Below are positions 41,985 to 50,984 of a stretch of 64,000 nt of DNA, one piece after another. Position 1 is the first letter of the stretch. Each line of letters starts with the position of its first letter. Source of the DNA: an uncultured Acidimicrobiaceae bacterium (GTDB lineage: Bacteria; Actinomycetota; Acidimicrobiia; Acidimicrobiales; SZUA-35); the NCBI GenBank assembly GCA_947259095.1, contig CAMYLA010000007.1:25601-89600 (forward strand), read 5' to 3'. The notes under the pieces were generated by a model. The model saw nothing but the letters and a program-made list of their open reading frames with translations. It was not told where the DNA came from and made no database searches. Both the position numbers and the translations under genes were made by a program.

Positions 41985-43910
41985 TCAGGCCGGTTCGGTG
42001 ATGAACTCGTCGAGATCGGCGGCCTGGGTCATCTCGAAGAAGTCGACGTTTCGGTATGGCGAGTTGACCACGATCCGACCCCGGTCGTTCCGGTAGTAGG
42101 TCGACATCCCGGGATGGGTCCAGACCATCTGCTCGTGGGCCCGGTCGACCCCGTCGTTGTAGGCCCGGTGGACATCCGGTCGAACCTCGACCGAACCGAT
42201 GCCCCCGTCGGCCATCTGGCGGATCACGCTCAGGATGTACCGCATCTGCATCTCGATGACGAAGATCAGGCTGCCACCGTGGCCCGGTTGGAGGTTCGGC
42301 CCGTACAGCACAAAGAAGTTGGGGAAGTCCGGCACCACCGTCCCAAGGTAGGCCTTGGCGTTGTCGTCCTCCCAGGCATCCCGCAGCGATTGCCCGGAGC
42401 GGCCGTATGCCTCGAAGGTGGTCAGGAACCGCAACACGTCGAAGCCGGTGGCGATGACCAGGACATCGGCCTCGTGGACAGACCCGTCCTCGGTGATCAC
42501 CCGATCGGCTTCGATCCCGGCGATCGGATCGTCGACCAGCTCGACCGCCGGATTGCGAAGCATCCGGTACCAGCCGTTGTCCATCAGCATGCGCTTGCCG
42601 AACGGCGGGTAGGTCGGCAGGACCTTGTCCAGCAGATCCTGTCGCTCCCCGAGCTCGTCGGTCACATAGCGGGTGAAGTAGGCCCGGTGGCCGTCATTGG
42701 TGGCGTTCAGCGACCGATCAGGGTGCTCCCAATCGGGGTCCTTCTGCAGCGCGCTGTGCATACGGTCGTTGAAGGTCCAGCCGAGGCGGACCCGATACCA
42801 GGCCTGGTAGATCGGCATCTCCCGCAGCAGGAACCGCAGCGGCTCCGGCACCTCCCGACGGAACTGCTCGAAGGGCGCGGCCCAGTGGTTCGAGCGCTGG
42901 AAGATGGTCAACGAGGCCACATCGTCTTGGATCTCGGGGGCGGTCTGCATACAACTGGCCCCGTTGCCGATGATGGCCACCCGCTTGTCGGAGAGATCGA
43001 GATCGTCTGGCCAGCGGCTGGTGTGGAACGACGGCCCGGCGAAATCGTCGAGCCCGTCGATGTCGGGTGAGACCGGCGGGTTGAAGATGCCGGTGCCGCT
43101 GATGAGCAGGTTGGCCTCGATGGTCTCGGTGTCGCCGTCCGGCCCGGTCACCGTGACCGACCAGGTCTTCGACCCTTCGTCGTAGCGGGTGGCGGAGACG
43201 GTGGTGTCGAACCGGATGTGGCGGCGCAGATCGAAGCGGTCGGCCACCGATTCCAGGTAGCCCCACAGCTCATCACGGAGGGCGAAGAACTTGGTCCAGT
43301 CGTGTTGGGCGAACGAGTAGGAGTAGAGGTGGTTCGGCGTGTCGACCCCGGCCCCCGGGTAGCGGTTCTCCAGCCAGACACCGCCAACGGTGTGATTGCG
43401 CTCGATCACGGTGAACGGCACCCCGGCCGCCTGGAGGTTGACCGCGGCGCAGATACCGGACACGCCGGCCCCGATCACCAGCACCGAGAAACCCGTCGGC
43501 ACGTCGATCGGTTCGACGTCCACCGGCCGGTGACCGAGCTGGGCCGAGGTGAAGGGGCCGTACTCCGCCGGCACCGGCTCGCCCATCGAGCAGCTCAACA
43601 TCTCCACCAGCAGGTCCGGCGACGGCTCGGGGATGGCCACCGGACGCCCGTTCCGCCAGCCCAGGATGGCCTCCAGCGCCGCCTCCCGGACCTCGGCCTG
43701 GGCCCTGTCGCTCAGGCCCCCGCTGTCGTTGTCGCCCATTCCCTGCTGCCGCTTCGGTCGGTATGGCTCCTCCAACCAGTGCATCTCACCGGTCAGCTGG
43801 ACCAGCACCATCAACAGGGTCGGGATGTTGGCCACCGCAACCGCCTCGGTGAAGAGCTGCTCGGCGTCGTCGGCCGAGGCGGTGGGGTTGGTCGTCGTGT
43901 TCACGGTCAC
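41985..43910 (-). CDS. FAD-dependent Baeyer-Villiger-type monooxygenase
   Basis: About 641 residues. FAD Rossmann GAGVSGICAAVNLQAAGVPFTVIERNHTVGGVWLENRYPGAGVDTPNHLYSYSF near residue 145, the BVMO fingerprint FAGPSFHTSRWP (FxGxxxHxxxWP) near 290, NADP Rossmann VAIIGNGASCMQ, and DVLVIATGFDVLRFL. Inserts oxygen into ketones to give esters, using NADPH. An N-terminal extension of about 130 residues (LFTEAVAVANIPTLLMVLVQLTGEMHWL) precedes the fingerprint; comparable extensions occur in some large BVMOs. GTG 43910 is preferred over the track's 43973 because TAAGCT ends 7 bases before it. Confidence 0.87.
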   Translation of the reverse strand: MTVNTTTNPTASADDAEQLFTEAVAVANIPTLLMVLVQLTGEMHWLEEPYRPKRQQGMGDNDSGGLSDRAQAEVREAALEAILGWRNGRPVAIPEPSPDLLVEMLSCSMGEPVPAEYGPFTSAQLGHRPVDVEPIDVPTGFSVLVIGAGVSGICAAVNLQAAGVPFTVIERNHTVGGVWLENRYPGAGVDTPNHLYSYSFAQHDWTKFFALRDELWGYLESVADRFDLRRHIRFDTTVSATRYDEGSKTWSVTVTGPDGDTETIEANLLISGTGIFNPPVSPDIDGLDDFAGPSFHTSRWPDDLDLSDKRVAIIGNGASCMQTAPEIQDDVASLTIFQRSNHWAAPFEQFRREVPEPLRFLLREMPIYQAWYRVRLGWTFNDRMHSALQKDPDWEHPDRSLNATNDGHRAYFTRYVTDELGERQDLLDKVLPTYPPFGKRMLMDNGWYRMLRNPAVELVDDPIAGIEADRVITEDGSVHEADVLVIATGFDVLRFLTTFEAYGRSGQSLRDAWEDDNAKAYLGTVVPDFPNFFVLYGPNLQPGHGGSLIFVIEMQMRYILSVIRQMADGGIGSVEVRPDVHRAYNDGVDRAHEQMVWTHPGMSTYYRNDRGRIVVNSPYRNVDFFEMTQAADLDEFITEPA

Positions 43911-43917
43911 GACATCG

Positions 43918-43923
43918 AGCTTA
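43918..43923 (-). promoter_or_regulatory. -10 box, leaderless monooxygenase gene
   Basis: Minus-strand TAAGCT ends 7 bases before GTG 43910 and moves the start 21 codons downstream of the track ORF. Confidence 0.5.
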
Positions 43924-43970
43924 GGATCCCCGACGTTCCGGCTCCCAGTCGAGGTCGGGGCGTCGGCGCC

Positions 43971-44010
43971 CATTGGTCAGCCCTCGGTCAACCATTGGTC
44001 AGCCCTCGGT
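43971..44010. repeat. 22-bp tandem duplication at CoA-transferase 3' end
   Basis: CATTGGTCAGCCCTCGGT occurs at 43971-43988 and 43993-44010, 22 bases apart. The second copy holds the last codons and stop of the CoA-transferase; the first lies between it and the monooxygenase promoter. Confidence 0.85.
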
Positions 44011-45249
44011 GCTGGCCTGCAACACCCCGGCGGCTCGAAGGTCGTCGATGGCCGCCCGGTCGCAGCCGAGCAGCTCCGACAGCACCTGGGTGTTGTGCTG
44101 ACCGAGGAACGGGGCCGGAGGTTCGACGCTCCGGCGGGGTATGGCCGAACCATGGATCGGGAAACCGGGGACCCGCATCGGGCCGTGGACCGGGTCGTCG
44201 AGTTCGGCCAGTACCCCCCGCTCCCAGAACCAGTCGTGGTGGTGGGCGTCGGCCGGGTCGATCACCGGTGCGGCCGGGACGCGGTGGGTTTCGAGGTGGC
44301 CGAGCAGCGCATCGTCGGAAGGGAAGGTCTGCATCCACCGCTCCAGCGCATCGACCAGCTCGTTGCGGTTGGCGGCCCGATCGGCTGCGGTGGTGAACCG
44401 CTCGTCGTCGGCCAGGCCGATCGCCGATGCGGCCTGGCACAGCCGCTGCCATTGTGGCTCGAGGACCTGCAGCACCAGCCACCCGTCGGGGCCCCGGTAG
44501 GTGCCGGCCGGCGGCACGGCCCCGAAATGGCGACCGGTCCGACGCAGCCTGGCCTTGCCCCCGGTGACGCTCGGCCCCTGGATCTGGAACGGATGCATGT
44601 TGAACACCGGCTCGACCAGCGAGATGTCGAGGAATTGGCCTTGACCGGTGGCCAGCCGGTGATACAACGCGCCGGCGATCGCCCCGAAGGCCATCATCCC
44701 GGCCGCCACATCGGCGATCGGGGCCCCGGCGGCCAGTGGGGCACCATCCGGTTCGCCTGCCAGCGCCACCGAGCCGGCGACGGCCTGGCCGATCAGGTCG
44801 TAGCCGGCCAGATGGGCCTTCGACCCGGTGCGACCGTAGGCCGAGATCGAGGCGTAGATCAGCTCGGGGTGGAGCCCCCGGAGCCGGTCCGGCCCCAGCC
44901 CCCGCCGCTCCAGGACACCGGCCCCGAAGTTCTCGACCAACACATCGCATTGCCCGGCCAGCTGCTCGACGAGCCGGTGGCCCTCGGGACGGCCGAGGTC
45001 GATGCAGATGCTGCGCTTGCCCCGATTCTGCTGCACGTAATAGGAGGAGCGGGCTCCCTCCACCACCGGGAGTCCCCGGGCCGCGTCGCCACCGGGGGCG
45101 GGCTCGACCTTGATCACATCGGCGCCCAAGCCGGCCAGCAACAGGGTGCAGGCCGGGCCGCTGAGGTACTGGGTGAGGTCGAGTACCCGCACCCCGGCCA
45201 GGTTCCCCGTTGTGGTCGACGAGGAGGGTTCGGCCTGGGTCGGATCCAT
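43999..45249 (-). CDS. CaiB/BaiF family III CoA-transferase
   Basis: 416 residues. VRVLDLTQYLSGPACTLLLAGLGADVIKVEPAPGGDAARG, QQNRGKRSICIDLGRPEG, LVENFGAGVLERRGLG, YASISAYGRTGSKAHLAGYDLIGQAVAG, and DISLVEPVFNMHPF. Typical single-domain length. Transfers CoA between carboxylates; substrate unknown. Runs towards the monooxygenase, with which it may form an operon (89 bases apart). Divergent from the PEP mutase-family gene with only 23 bases between start codons. Confidence 0.9.
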   Translation of the reverse strand: MDPTQAEPSSSTTTGNLAGVRVLDLTQYLSGPACTLLLAGLGADVIKVEPAPGGDAARGLPVVEGARSSYYVQQNRGKRSICIDLGRPEGHRLVEQLAGQCDVLVENFGAGVLERRGLGPDRLRGLHPELIYASISAYGRTGSKAHLAGYDLIGQAVAGSVALAGEPDGAPLAAGAPIADVAAGMMAFGAIAGALYHRLATGQGQFLDISLVEPVFNMHPFQIQGPSVTGGKARLRRTGRHFGAVPPAGTYRGPDGWLVLQVLEPQWQRLCQAASAIGLADDERFTTAADRAANRNELVDALERWMQTFPSDDALLGHLETHRVPAAPVIDPADAHHHDWFWERGVLAELDDPVHGPMRVPGFPIHGSAIPRRSVEPPAPFLGQHNTQVLSELLGCDRAAIDDLRAAGVLQASTEG

Positions 45250-45272
45250 GCCAAACCCTATGCTCTTGACCC
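45250..45272. promoter_or_regulatory. 23-bp divergent start region with overlapping -10 boxes
   Basis: On the plus strand TATGCT (45259-45264) ends 8 bases before ATG 45273. On the minus strand TAGGGT (45260-45255) ends 5 bases before ATG 45249. The two boxes overlap, and both -35 regions must lie inside the opposite coding sequence. Confidence 0.5.
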
Positions 45273-46130
45273 ATGAGCAAGCGATCCGAGTTCCGTCGCC
45301 GCATCAACTCCGGCCAGGCCATGCTGGTGCCCCTGGCGCTCGATCCGTTGGCGGCCCGGTCGGCGGCCGCGGCCGGGTTCGAGGCGGTGTATCTCAGCGG
45401 AGGCGCCCTCGGCTACCGCTATGCGGTGTCCGAGGCGTTGTTGACCCTGACCGAGCTGTGCGACGTGGCCCGCCTCGTCACCAGACGATGCGAGCTCCCG
45501 CTGATCGTCGACGGTGGCGTCGGGTTCGGCGACGCCGTGCACCTGACCCGGGCGGTGTGGGACGTCGAGGCCACGGGGGCGGTGGCCATCGAGATCGAGG
45601 ACCAGGTGGCGCCCAAGCGGGTCAGCCATCACCGCGGCGTGGAGCACCTGATCCCGAAACAGGAGATGGTGGCCAAGATCGAACATGCGGTGGCGGCCCG
45701 ATCCGACCCCGACTTCATGATCATCGCCAGGACCGGGGCGGTGGCCAACGAGTCGTTCGACGCCGCCATCGACCGAGCCCAGGCCTATGTGGCGGCCGGG
45801 GCCGACGCCATCTTGTTGATGCCGACCGATGAGGAGCAGTGGCGGTCGGCTCCCCGGCAGCTCGACGTGCCCCTGGTGGCCTTCTCGTCGCTGGCGACCC
45901 GATCCGTCGAGGCCTGGTCGGAGCTGGGCTGGTCGATCATCCTCGATCCGTTCTCGGCCCAGGTCCTGGCCGAGCGGGCTGTGGCCGAGGCGTACCGGGC
46001 ATTGGGGCGAGATGGTGATCTCGGCCTGCCGGTGACCGAGATCATGGCCGGCTACCGGCAGCTGTCTGCCGCGGCCGGCCTGGACGAGCTGTACGACATC
46101 GAGCGGGCCACCACCGAGCCGGGGACCTGA
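45273..46130 (+). CDS. isocitrate lyase/PEP mutase family protein (oxaloacetate decarboxylase-like)
   Basis: 285 residues, (beta/alpha)8 barrel. LVPLALDPLAARSAAAAGFEAVYLSGGALGYRYA, DGGVGFGDAVHLTRAV (metal Asp), AVAIEIEDQVAPKRVSHHRG (the ED-Q-xxPK motif; the usual 'KxCGH' is replaced by KRVSHH), IIARTGAVANESFDAAIDRAQAYVAAGADAILLM. The loss of the catalytic Cys of isocitrate/methylisocitrate lyase argues for a decarboxylase, hydrolase or related lyase. Confidence 0.83.
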   Translation: MSKRSEFRRRINSGQAMLVPLALDPLAARSAAAAGFEAVYLSGGALGYRYAVSEALLTLTELCDVARLVTRRCELPLIVDGGVGFGDAVHLTRAVWDVEATGAVAIEIEDQVAPKRVSHHRGVEHLIPKQEMVAKIEHAVAARSDPDFMIIARTGAVANESFDAAIDRAQAYVAAGADAILLMPTDEEQWRSAPRQLDVPLVAFSSLATRSVEAWSELGWSIILDPFSAQVLAERAVAEAYRALGRDGDLGLPVTEIMAGYRQLSAAAGLDELYDIERATTEPGT

Positions 46131-46145
46131 GACCGACTGCGGCCG

Positions 46146-46178
<33 letters not shown>

Positions 46179-46221
46179 GCCCGGCCCCGGTCACCCTTTG
46201 CCCGGGGTCGGAGGGGGCCGG

Positions 46222-46227
46222 TAGTGT
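46222..46227 (+). promoter_or_regulatory. -10 box, leaderless esterase gene
   Basis: TAGTGT 6 bases before GTG 46234, no Shine-Dalgarno. Confidence 0.5.
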
Positions 46228-46233
46228 CCGACC

Positions 46234-47784
46234 GTGACCGATGACGATCTCGCCGAGCTGCTCGATGCCGCCGAACGGGCAGCCGGCACCGGCGGCGGCG
46301 CAGCCGATCGGGCCGACGCCCCGGCCGAGTTGTCCGTCGAGTTGTTCGATCTGCTCGATCGGCTTCGGGCCGACCAGGCCCTGTCCGAGGCCGGGCCCGA
46401 GCAGGCGTTGCGGGCGGCGAAACTGCTGGCGGGGTCCGGCGACCCTGGTGACCTGTCGGCGGTGGCCGACCTGGCCGCTCGGGCCAACACCGCCGAGCTC
46501 GACGGGGCCGGCGTGATCTATGCCGAGGCGGTCGACAAGATCGCCCTGTTCAGCGGCCGTCCCCAGCGCTACGGCACGGTCATGGTCGAACACCAGGGTG
46601 ACATCGTCCAGCCTCCGGTCGATCCCGCCGTCAGCGACGCCGAGCGGGCCGCTCTCGGCGTGCCGTCGCTGGCCGAGATGCAACGACGGATGGACGAGGT
46701 GTCACGGCGGCTGGCGGTGGAGCGGGCCGGCGAACCCGGTCGGTTGCCGGCCGGTCAGCGGTTCTGCCGGGTCTGGACCAACCCCGATCCGGTCGGGCTT
46801 CGGTCCAGGATGGCGGCCGAGGGGGCGCAGGCCTGGGCCGACGGTGACGTGCTCACCTTCGTCTGCGAGTCGGCGACGCCGGTTGCGGTGACCCCGGTCT
46901 TTCCCATCTCGACCTGGGATGCCGGCGAGGGGCTTCAGGTATTGTCGGTGCGGGTCGAGCGGCTCGAAGAAGCGGTGATCACCTACACCTTCACCCCGCT
47001 GTCGGGGGGGCAAGGGATGCGGTTCAGCCGTGGCTCCCACGACGGGCGGTTCCGGGGTCGCTCGGCGCCCGAGGAGCTGCCGTCCAACGACCCCCTCGCC
47101 GGCTCCAGCTTCGATCACGCCGTCGAGTCGCAGGCCCTCGGTGAGTCGAGGGCGGTCACCGTCTACCGGCCACCGGGGCATCGCCCCGGCGATGAGGTAC
47201 CGGTGGTCTACGCCACCGACGGGAACATGTTCGCTCCATACGCCCGCCGACTCGACGCCGCCATCGAGGCCGGGCGGTGCCCGCCGGTGGTTGTGGTGGC
47301 GGCCCACGCCGCCCCGATGGATCAGATCAGCGGCAACATCCGGGCCCTGGAGTACCTGGCCGGGTTCGACGATCGTCGGTTCGATGCCCATCAGCGGTTC
47401 TTCATCGTGGAACTGGCGGCATGGGCCGAGACCGAGTTGGGGGTTGCCACCGACCCGTCCCGCCGGGGCGTCTTCGGCTGCAGCGACGGCGGTGGTCACG
47501 CCCTGACCACCGTCATGGGCCATCCCTCCAAGTTTGGCCACGTGTTCGCCTACAGCACCGGCATGCCGCCAGACCCGTCCACGAACTGGAACCCCGAAAC
47601 CCATCCGTTCGTCCATCTCTGCGCCGGCACGCTCGAAGCCGGCTTCCATCAGGCCACCGAGGCCTGGGCCGGCTTCCTCCACCTCCAGGACGCGGGATGC
47701 CACTTCACCGAGCGGGTCTCCGGGCACGATCTGATCCAGTGGTGCGAGGAACTGCCTCGGGCCCTGGCCCGGGCCTGGGGCTGA
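46234..47784 (+). CDS. enterochelin esterase (Fes)-like hydrolase
   Basis: 516 residues. The N-terminal 160 residues are an unassigned helical region with DDLAELLDAAERAAG. An early-set/CBM48-like beta domain (RFCRVWTNPDPVGLRSRMAAEG) recalls the Fes N-terminus, and the C-terminal alpha/beta hydrolase has AVTVYRPPGHRPGDEVPVVYATDGNMFAPYARRLD, the nucleophile elbow FGCSDGGGHAL (Ser about 417) and a late His (VSGHDLIQWCEELP). No signal peptide. Likely cleaves ester bonds of a siderophore or other secondary metabolite; substrate unproven. Confidence 0.75.
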   Translation: MTDDDLAELLDAAERAAGTGGGAADRADAPAELSVELFDLLDRLRADQALSEAGPEQALRAAKLLAGSGDPGDLSAVADLAARANTAELDGAGVIYAEAVDKIALFSGRPQRYGTVMVEHQGDIVQPPVDPAVSDAERAALGVPSLAEMQRRMDEVSRRLAVERAGEPGRLPAGQRFCRVWTNPDPVGLRSRMAAEGAQAWADGDVLTFVCESATPVAVTPVFPISTWDAGEGLQVLSVRVERLEEAVITYTFTPLSGGQGMRFSRGSHDGRFRGRSAPEELPSNDPLAGSSFDHAVESQALGESRAVTVYRPPGHRPGDEVPVVYATDGNMFAPYARRLDAAIEAGRCPPVVVVAAHAAPMDQISGNIRALEYLAGFDDRRFDAHQRFFIVELAAWAETELGVATDPSRRGVFGCSDGGGHALTTVMGHPSKFGHVFAYSTGMPPDPSTNWNPETHPFVHLCAGTLEAGFHQATEAWAGFLHLQDAGCHFTERVSGHDLIQWCEELPRALARAWG

Positions 47785-47883
47785 CCGGGCTCGGGCGGGG
47801 CCGCCTCGGGTCGAATCGCCGACCCGGCGTCGAGCCAGTAGCGTTTTGCCAGGACCACCAATGCAGCAAACGGGGGCAGCACC

Positions 47884-49620
47884 ATGCACGATCTCGCGAT
47901 TCGAAACGGCCTGGTGGTGGACGGCACCGGGGCATCGGCCCGCACCGCCGATGTGGCCATCACCGACGGTGTGATCGTGGCGGTCGGCGACGACGTCGGA
48001 CCGGCAAGCCGGGAGATCGATGCCGACGGCGCCCTCGTCACCCCTGGGTTCGTCGACGTCCACACCCACTACGACGGTCAGGCGACCTGGGATCCGGAGC
48101 TGACCCCATCATCGTGGCACGGCGTCACCACCACCGTGTTCGGGAACTGCGGCGTCGGGTTCGCCCCGGCCCGGCCAGACGAGCACGACTGGCTGATCCA
48201 GCTGATGGAAGGGGTCGAGGACATCCCCGGTGCGGCACTGGCCGACGGGATCGACTGGCGCTGGGAGACCTTCCCCCAATACCTGGACGCGCTGGAGCTC
48301 ATGCCCCGGGTGATGGACATCGCAACGCAGGTTCCCCACGGATCGGTTCGAGGCTACGTGATGGGGGAGCGGGGAGCCCGCAACGAGGACCCGACCGACG
48401 AGGAACTGCGGGCCATGGCCGACATCGTGGCCGAAGGTGTCCGGGCCGGTGCGCTGGGATTCACGACGTCTCGGACCATGCTCCATCGGGCGCTCGATGG
48501 TGAGCCCGTGCCGGGAACCTTCGCCGGTGAGGAGGAGATCCGGGCCCTGGGTCTGGCGGTCGCCGAGGCCGGTGGTGGGGTCGTCGAGGTTGCGTCCGAC
48601 ATCGGGCTCGGTGGGCTGGAGGGCCGGTTCGGCAACGACGTTGCCTGGATGCGGGACCTGGCACGCCGGCACGGGCTGACCGTGACCTACGCCCTGACCC
48701 AGGCCGATCGCCACCCCGACCAGTGGCGGGACCTGCTGGAATTGTCGGCTGCTCCGATCGATGGCGACGGTCGGGTCGTGGCCCAGGTTGCCGGCCGTCC
48801 GGCCGGACTGCTGCTGGGGTTGGAAACGTCGCTCCACCCGTTCAAGGAGCACCCCACCTACAAGGCGCTGGCCGATCTGCCGCTGGCCGACCGGGTGAGC
48901 CGGTTGCGCGAGCCCCAGGTCAAAGCGGCCATCCTGGCCGAGCAGTCCGAGTTCACCGGTCGGTTCAACCACGACATCGTCCACGGCTTCCACAAGATGT
49001 ACCCCCTCGGCGATGAGCCGAACTACGAGCCGTCACCGGATCAGTGCATCGCCGGATTGGCCGACGCGGCGGGGATCGACCCATACGAACTGGCATACGA
49101 CACATTGCTTGGCGACGAAGGTCGGGCGATGCTGTTCTTCCCCCTGACCGACTTCTCCGAGCACAGCCTCAACCCGACCCTGGAACGGCTCCGTCATCAT
49201 GGTGCGTTCCTGTCGCTCAGTGACGGCGGCGCCCACTGCCGACTGATCTGCGATGCGTCCACCCCCACGTTCATGCTCAGCCACTGGACCCGGGACCGAC
49301 GGAACGGCCCGAAGCTGGCCATCGAGGAGGCGGTCAAGCTCCAGACCCTCGACACCGCAGCGATCTACGGTCTCGGCGACCGTGGCACCCTGGAGGTCGG
49401 CAAGAAGGGCGACGTGAACGTCATCGACTACGACGGCCTGCGGCTCGGCCCGCCCCGGATGACCTACGATCTGCCGACCGGGGCGCCCCGGCTGTTGCAG
49501 AAGGCCGAGGGCTACCTGGCAACGATCGTCTCGGGCCAGGTCACCTGGCGGGACGGCGAGGCCACCGGGGCCCGGCCCGGTGTGTTGGTTCGAGGTCGCC
49601 GCCGCCGGCCGAGCGGCTAG
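47884..49620 (+). CDS. N-acyl-D-amino-acid deacylase-like amidohydrolase
   Basis: 578 residues, amidohydrolase superfamily. [33 protein letters not shown], metal site [41 protein letters not shown] (HxH and Cys as in D-aminoacylases), later [16 protein letters not shown], and the C-terminal ADVNVID-type [11 protein letters not shown]. Hydrolyses N-acyl groups from D-amino acids or related amides. A TAGCGT box (47839-47844) and ACGGGGG before ATG give a leadered transcript. Its TAG shares the palindrome CTAG with the stop of the convergent ABC ATPase, so a link with peptide uptake is plausible. Confidence 0.85.
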   Translation: MHDLAIRNGLVVDGTGASARTADVAITDGVIVAVGDDVGPASREIDADGALVTPGFVDVHTHYDGQATWDPELTPSSWHGVTTTVFGNCGVGFAPARPDEHDWLIQLMEGVEDIPGAALADGIDWRWETFPQYLDALELMPRVMDIATQVPHGSVRGYVMGERGARNEDPTDEELRAMADIVAEGVRAGALGFTTSRTMLHRALDGEPVPGTFAGEEEIRALGLAVAEAGGGVVEVASDIGLGGLEGRFGNDVAWMRDLARRHGLTVTYALTQADRHPDQWRDLLELSAAPIDGDGRVVAQVAGRPAGLLLGLETSLHPFKEHPTYKALADLPLADRVSRLREPQVKAAILAEQSEFTGRFNHDIVHGFHKMYPLGDEPNYEPSPDQCIAGLADAAGIDPYELAYDTLLGDEGRAMLFFPLTDFSEHSLNPTLERLRHHGAFLSLSDGGAHCRLICDASTPTFMLSHWTRDRRNGPKLAIEEAVKLQTLDTAAIYGLGDRGTLEVGKKGDVNVIDYDGLRLGPPRMTYDLPTGAPRLLQKAEGYLATIVSGQVTWRDGEATGARPGVLVRGRRRRPSG

Positions 49621-50984
49621 GCGGACCGAATGTCGCCGTTGCCGGCGACGCTCATCGCCTCGGCCCCTTCGATCAACGGGAAGTGGCAGGCCACGTAGTG
49701 CTCGACGCCGACCTGGCGGATCGTCGGTTCCTCGGCGGCGCAACGATCGGTCGCCCGAGGGCAACGGGTCCGGAACCGACAGCCGCTCGGCGGGGCGATC
49801 GGTGATGGCAACTCGCCCTCCACCGCCTCGATCTGTCGCTGGTCGATGAGCGGGTCGGGAATCGGGATGGAGGAGATGAGCGCCGAGCTGTAGGGGTGGG
49901 CCGGGTTGGCGTAGAGCTCGTCCGGTCTGGCGACCTCGCAGATCTTGCCAAGATACATCACGGCCACCCGATCCGAGATGTTCTTCACCACCGCCAGATC
50001 GTGGGAGATGAACACCATGGTCAGCCCGTAGGCCTTCTTCATCGTCTCCAGAAGGTTGAGGATCTGGGCCTGGACCGACACGTCGAGCGCCGACACCGGC
50101 TCGTCGCAGATCAGCACTTTTGGGTCCAGGGTCAGGGCCCGGGCGATACAGATCCGTTGGGCCTGTCCGCCGGAGAACTCATGGGGTCGCTTGTCAAGGG
50201 CCACGTCCGGGTCGAGGCCGACGGTGGAGAGGACCTCCCGGACCTTGGTCTCGGCGTCCGACCAGAACCGTTGGGAGTCGCGACGCTTCCTCACGTACCG
50301 GGGTACGGCCATGATCGGGATGGCGATCCCAAGGCCAAGCCAGATCAGCGCCGTCACCGCAAAAACGACGGCGAACGGGGTGGCAACGACCAGCGCCGGC
50401 GCCCAGACGATGGCCGACAGGTCGGTCAACCAGTCAAGCGGTGAGCTCTCACCGATGATCCACAGCAGGATGCCGACCGCCAGGGCGATCAGCACGAACC
50501 GGAACCAGTGCCAGAGCCGGCGCCACAGCGGTACCAGCAGGCGGACGTAGCGCTCCCACAGCACCGACACCTTGGAGCGGCCGAGGCCTTCCAACCACTG
50601 GATGACCAGCGGCTCGGCCACGATCTCGCGGATGGTCCGGCGGGGATTGAGCGAGGACGTCGGGTCCTGGAAGATCATCTGCATCTTGGAGCGGATGTCT
50701 CGGATGTCCTCGTTGCCGAACCCGGTGAGGTCCTGGGCATCGAGCAGTACCGAGCCCGAGGTGGGGGCCGGGACCTGCATCATGGCCCGACCGGTCGTGG
50801 TCTTGCCGCAGCCGGATTCACCGACCAGTCCCAGCGTCTCCCCGTCTCGGATGTCGATGCTGACGTCGGACACCGCGTGGACCTTCAGGCCGGTGTTGCC
50901 GACCGGGAACTCCACCACCATGTGCTCGACCCGGACCACGGCGTCCTCGGGGTCCCGGAGATGTGCCTGACCGCTTCCCGCCAT
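49617..50984 (-). CDS. oligopeptide ABC transporter ATP-binding protein with transmembrane insertion
   Basis: 455 residues against about 330 usual for OppF/DppF. Walker A GESGCGKT (55-62), Q-loop MIFQDPTSSLNPRRT (Q106), signature FSGGQAQR (270-277), Walker B LICDEPVSALD, H-switch FISHDLAVV, and the C-terminal oligopeptide extension with CRFRTRCPRA. Between Q-loop and signature, about residues 131-240, lies an insertion with basic/aromatic stretches and hydrophobic helices (FRFVLIALAVGILLWIIG; IVWAPALVVATPFAVVFAVTALIWLGLGIAIPIM). Canonical NBDs have only about 40 residues there. The flanks stay in frame and the motifs are intact, so it looks functional. Its ATG overlaps the permease stop by one base (TAATG). 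Confidence 0.85.
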   Translation of the reverse strand: MAGSGQAHLRDPEDAVVRVEHMVVEFPVGNTGLKVHAVSDVSIDIRDGETLGLVGESGCGKTTTGRAMMQVPAPTSGSVLLDAQDLTGFGNEDIRDIRSKMQMIFQDPTSSLNPRRTIREIVAEPLVIQWLEGLGRSKVSVLWERYVRLLVPLWRRLWHWFRFVLIALAVGILLWIIGESSPLDWLTDLSAIVWAPALVVATPFAVVFAVTALIWLGLGIAIPIMAVPRYVRKRRDSQRFWSDAETKVREVLSTVGLDPDVALDKRPHEFSGGQAQRICIARALTLDPKVLICDEPVSALDVSVQAQILNLLETMKKAYGLTMVFISHDLAVVKNISDRVAVMYLGKICEVARPDELYANPAHPYSSALISSIPIPDPLIDQRQIEAVEGELPSPIAPPSGCRFRTRCPRATDRCAAEEPTIRQVGVEHYVACHFPLIEGAEAMSVAGNGDIRSA

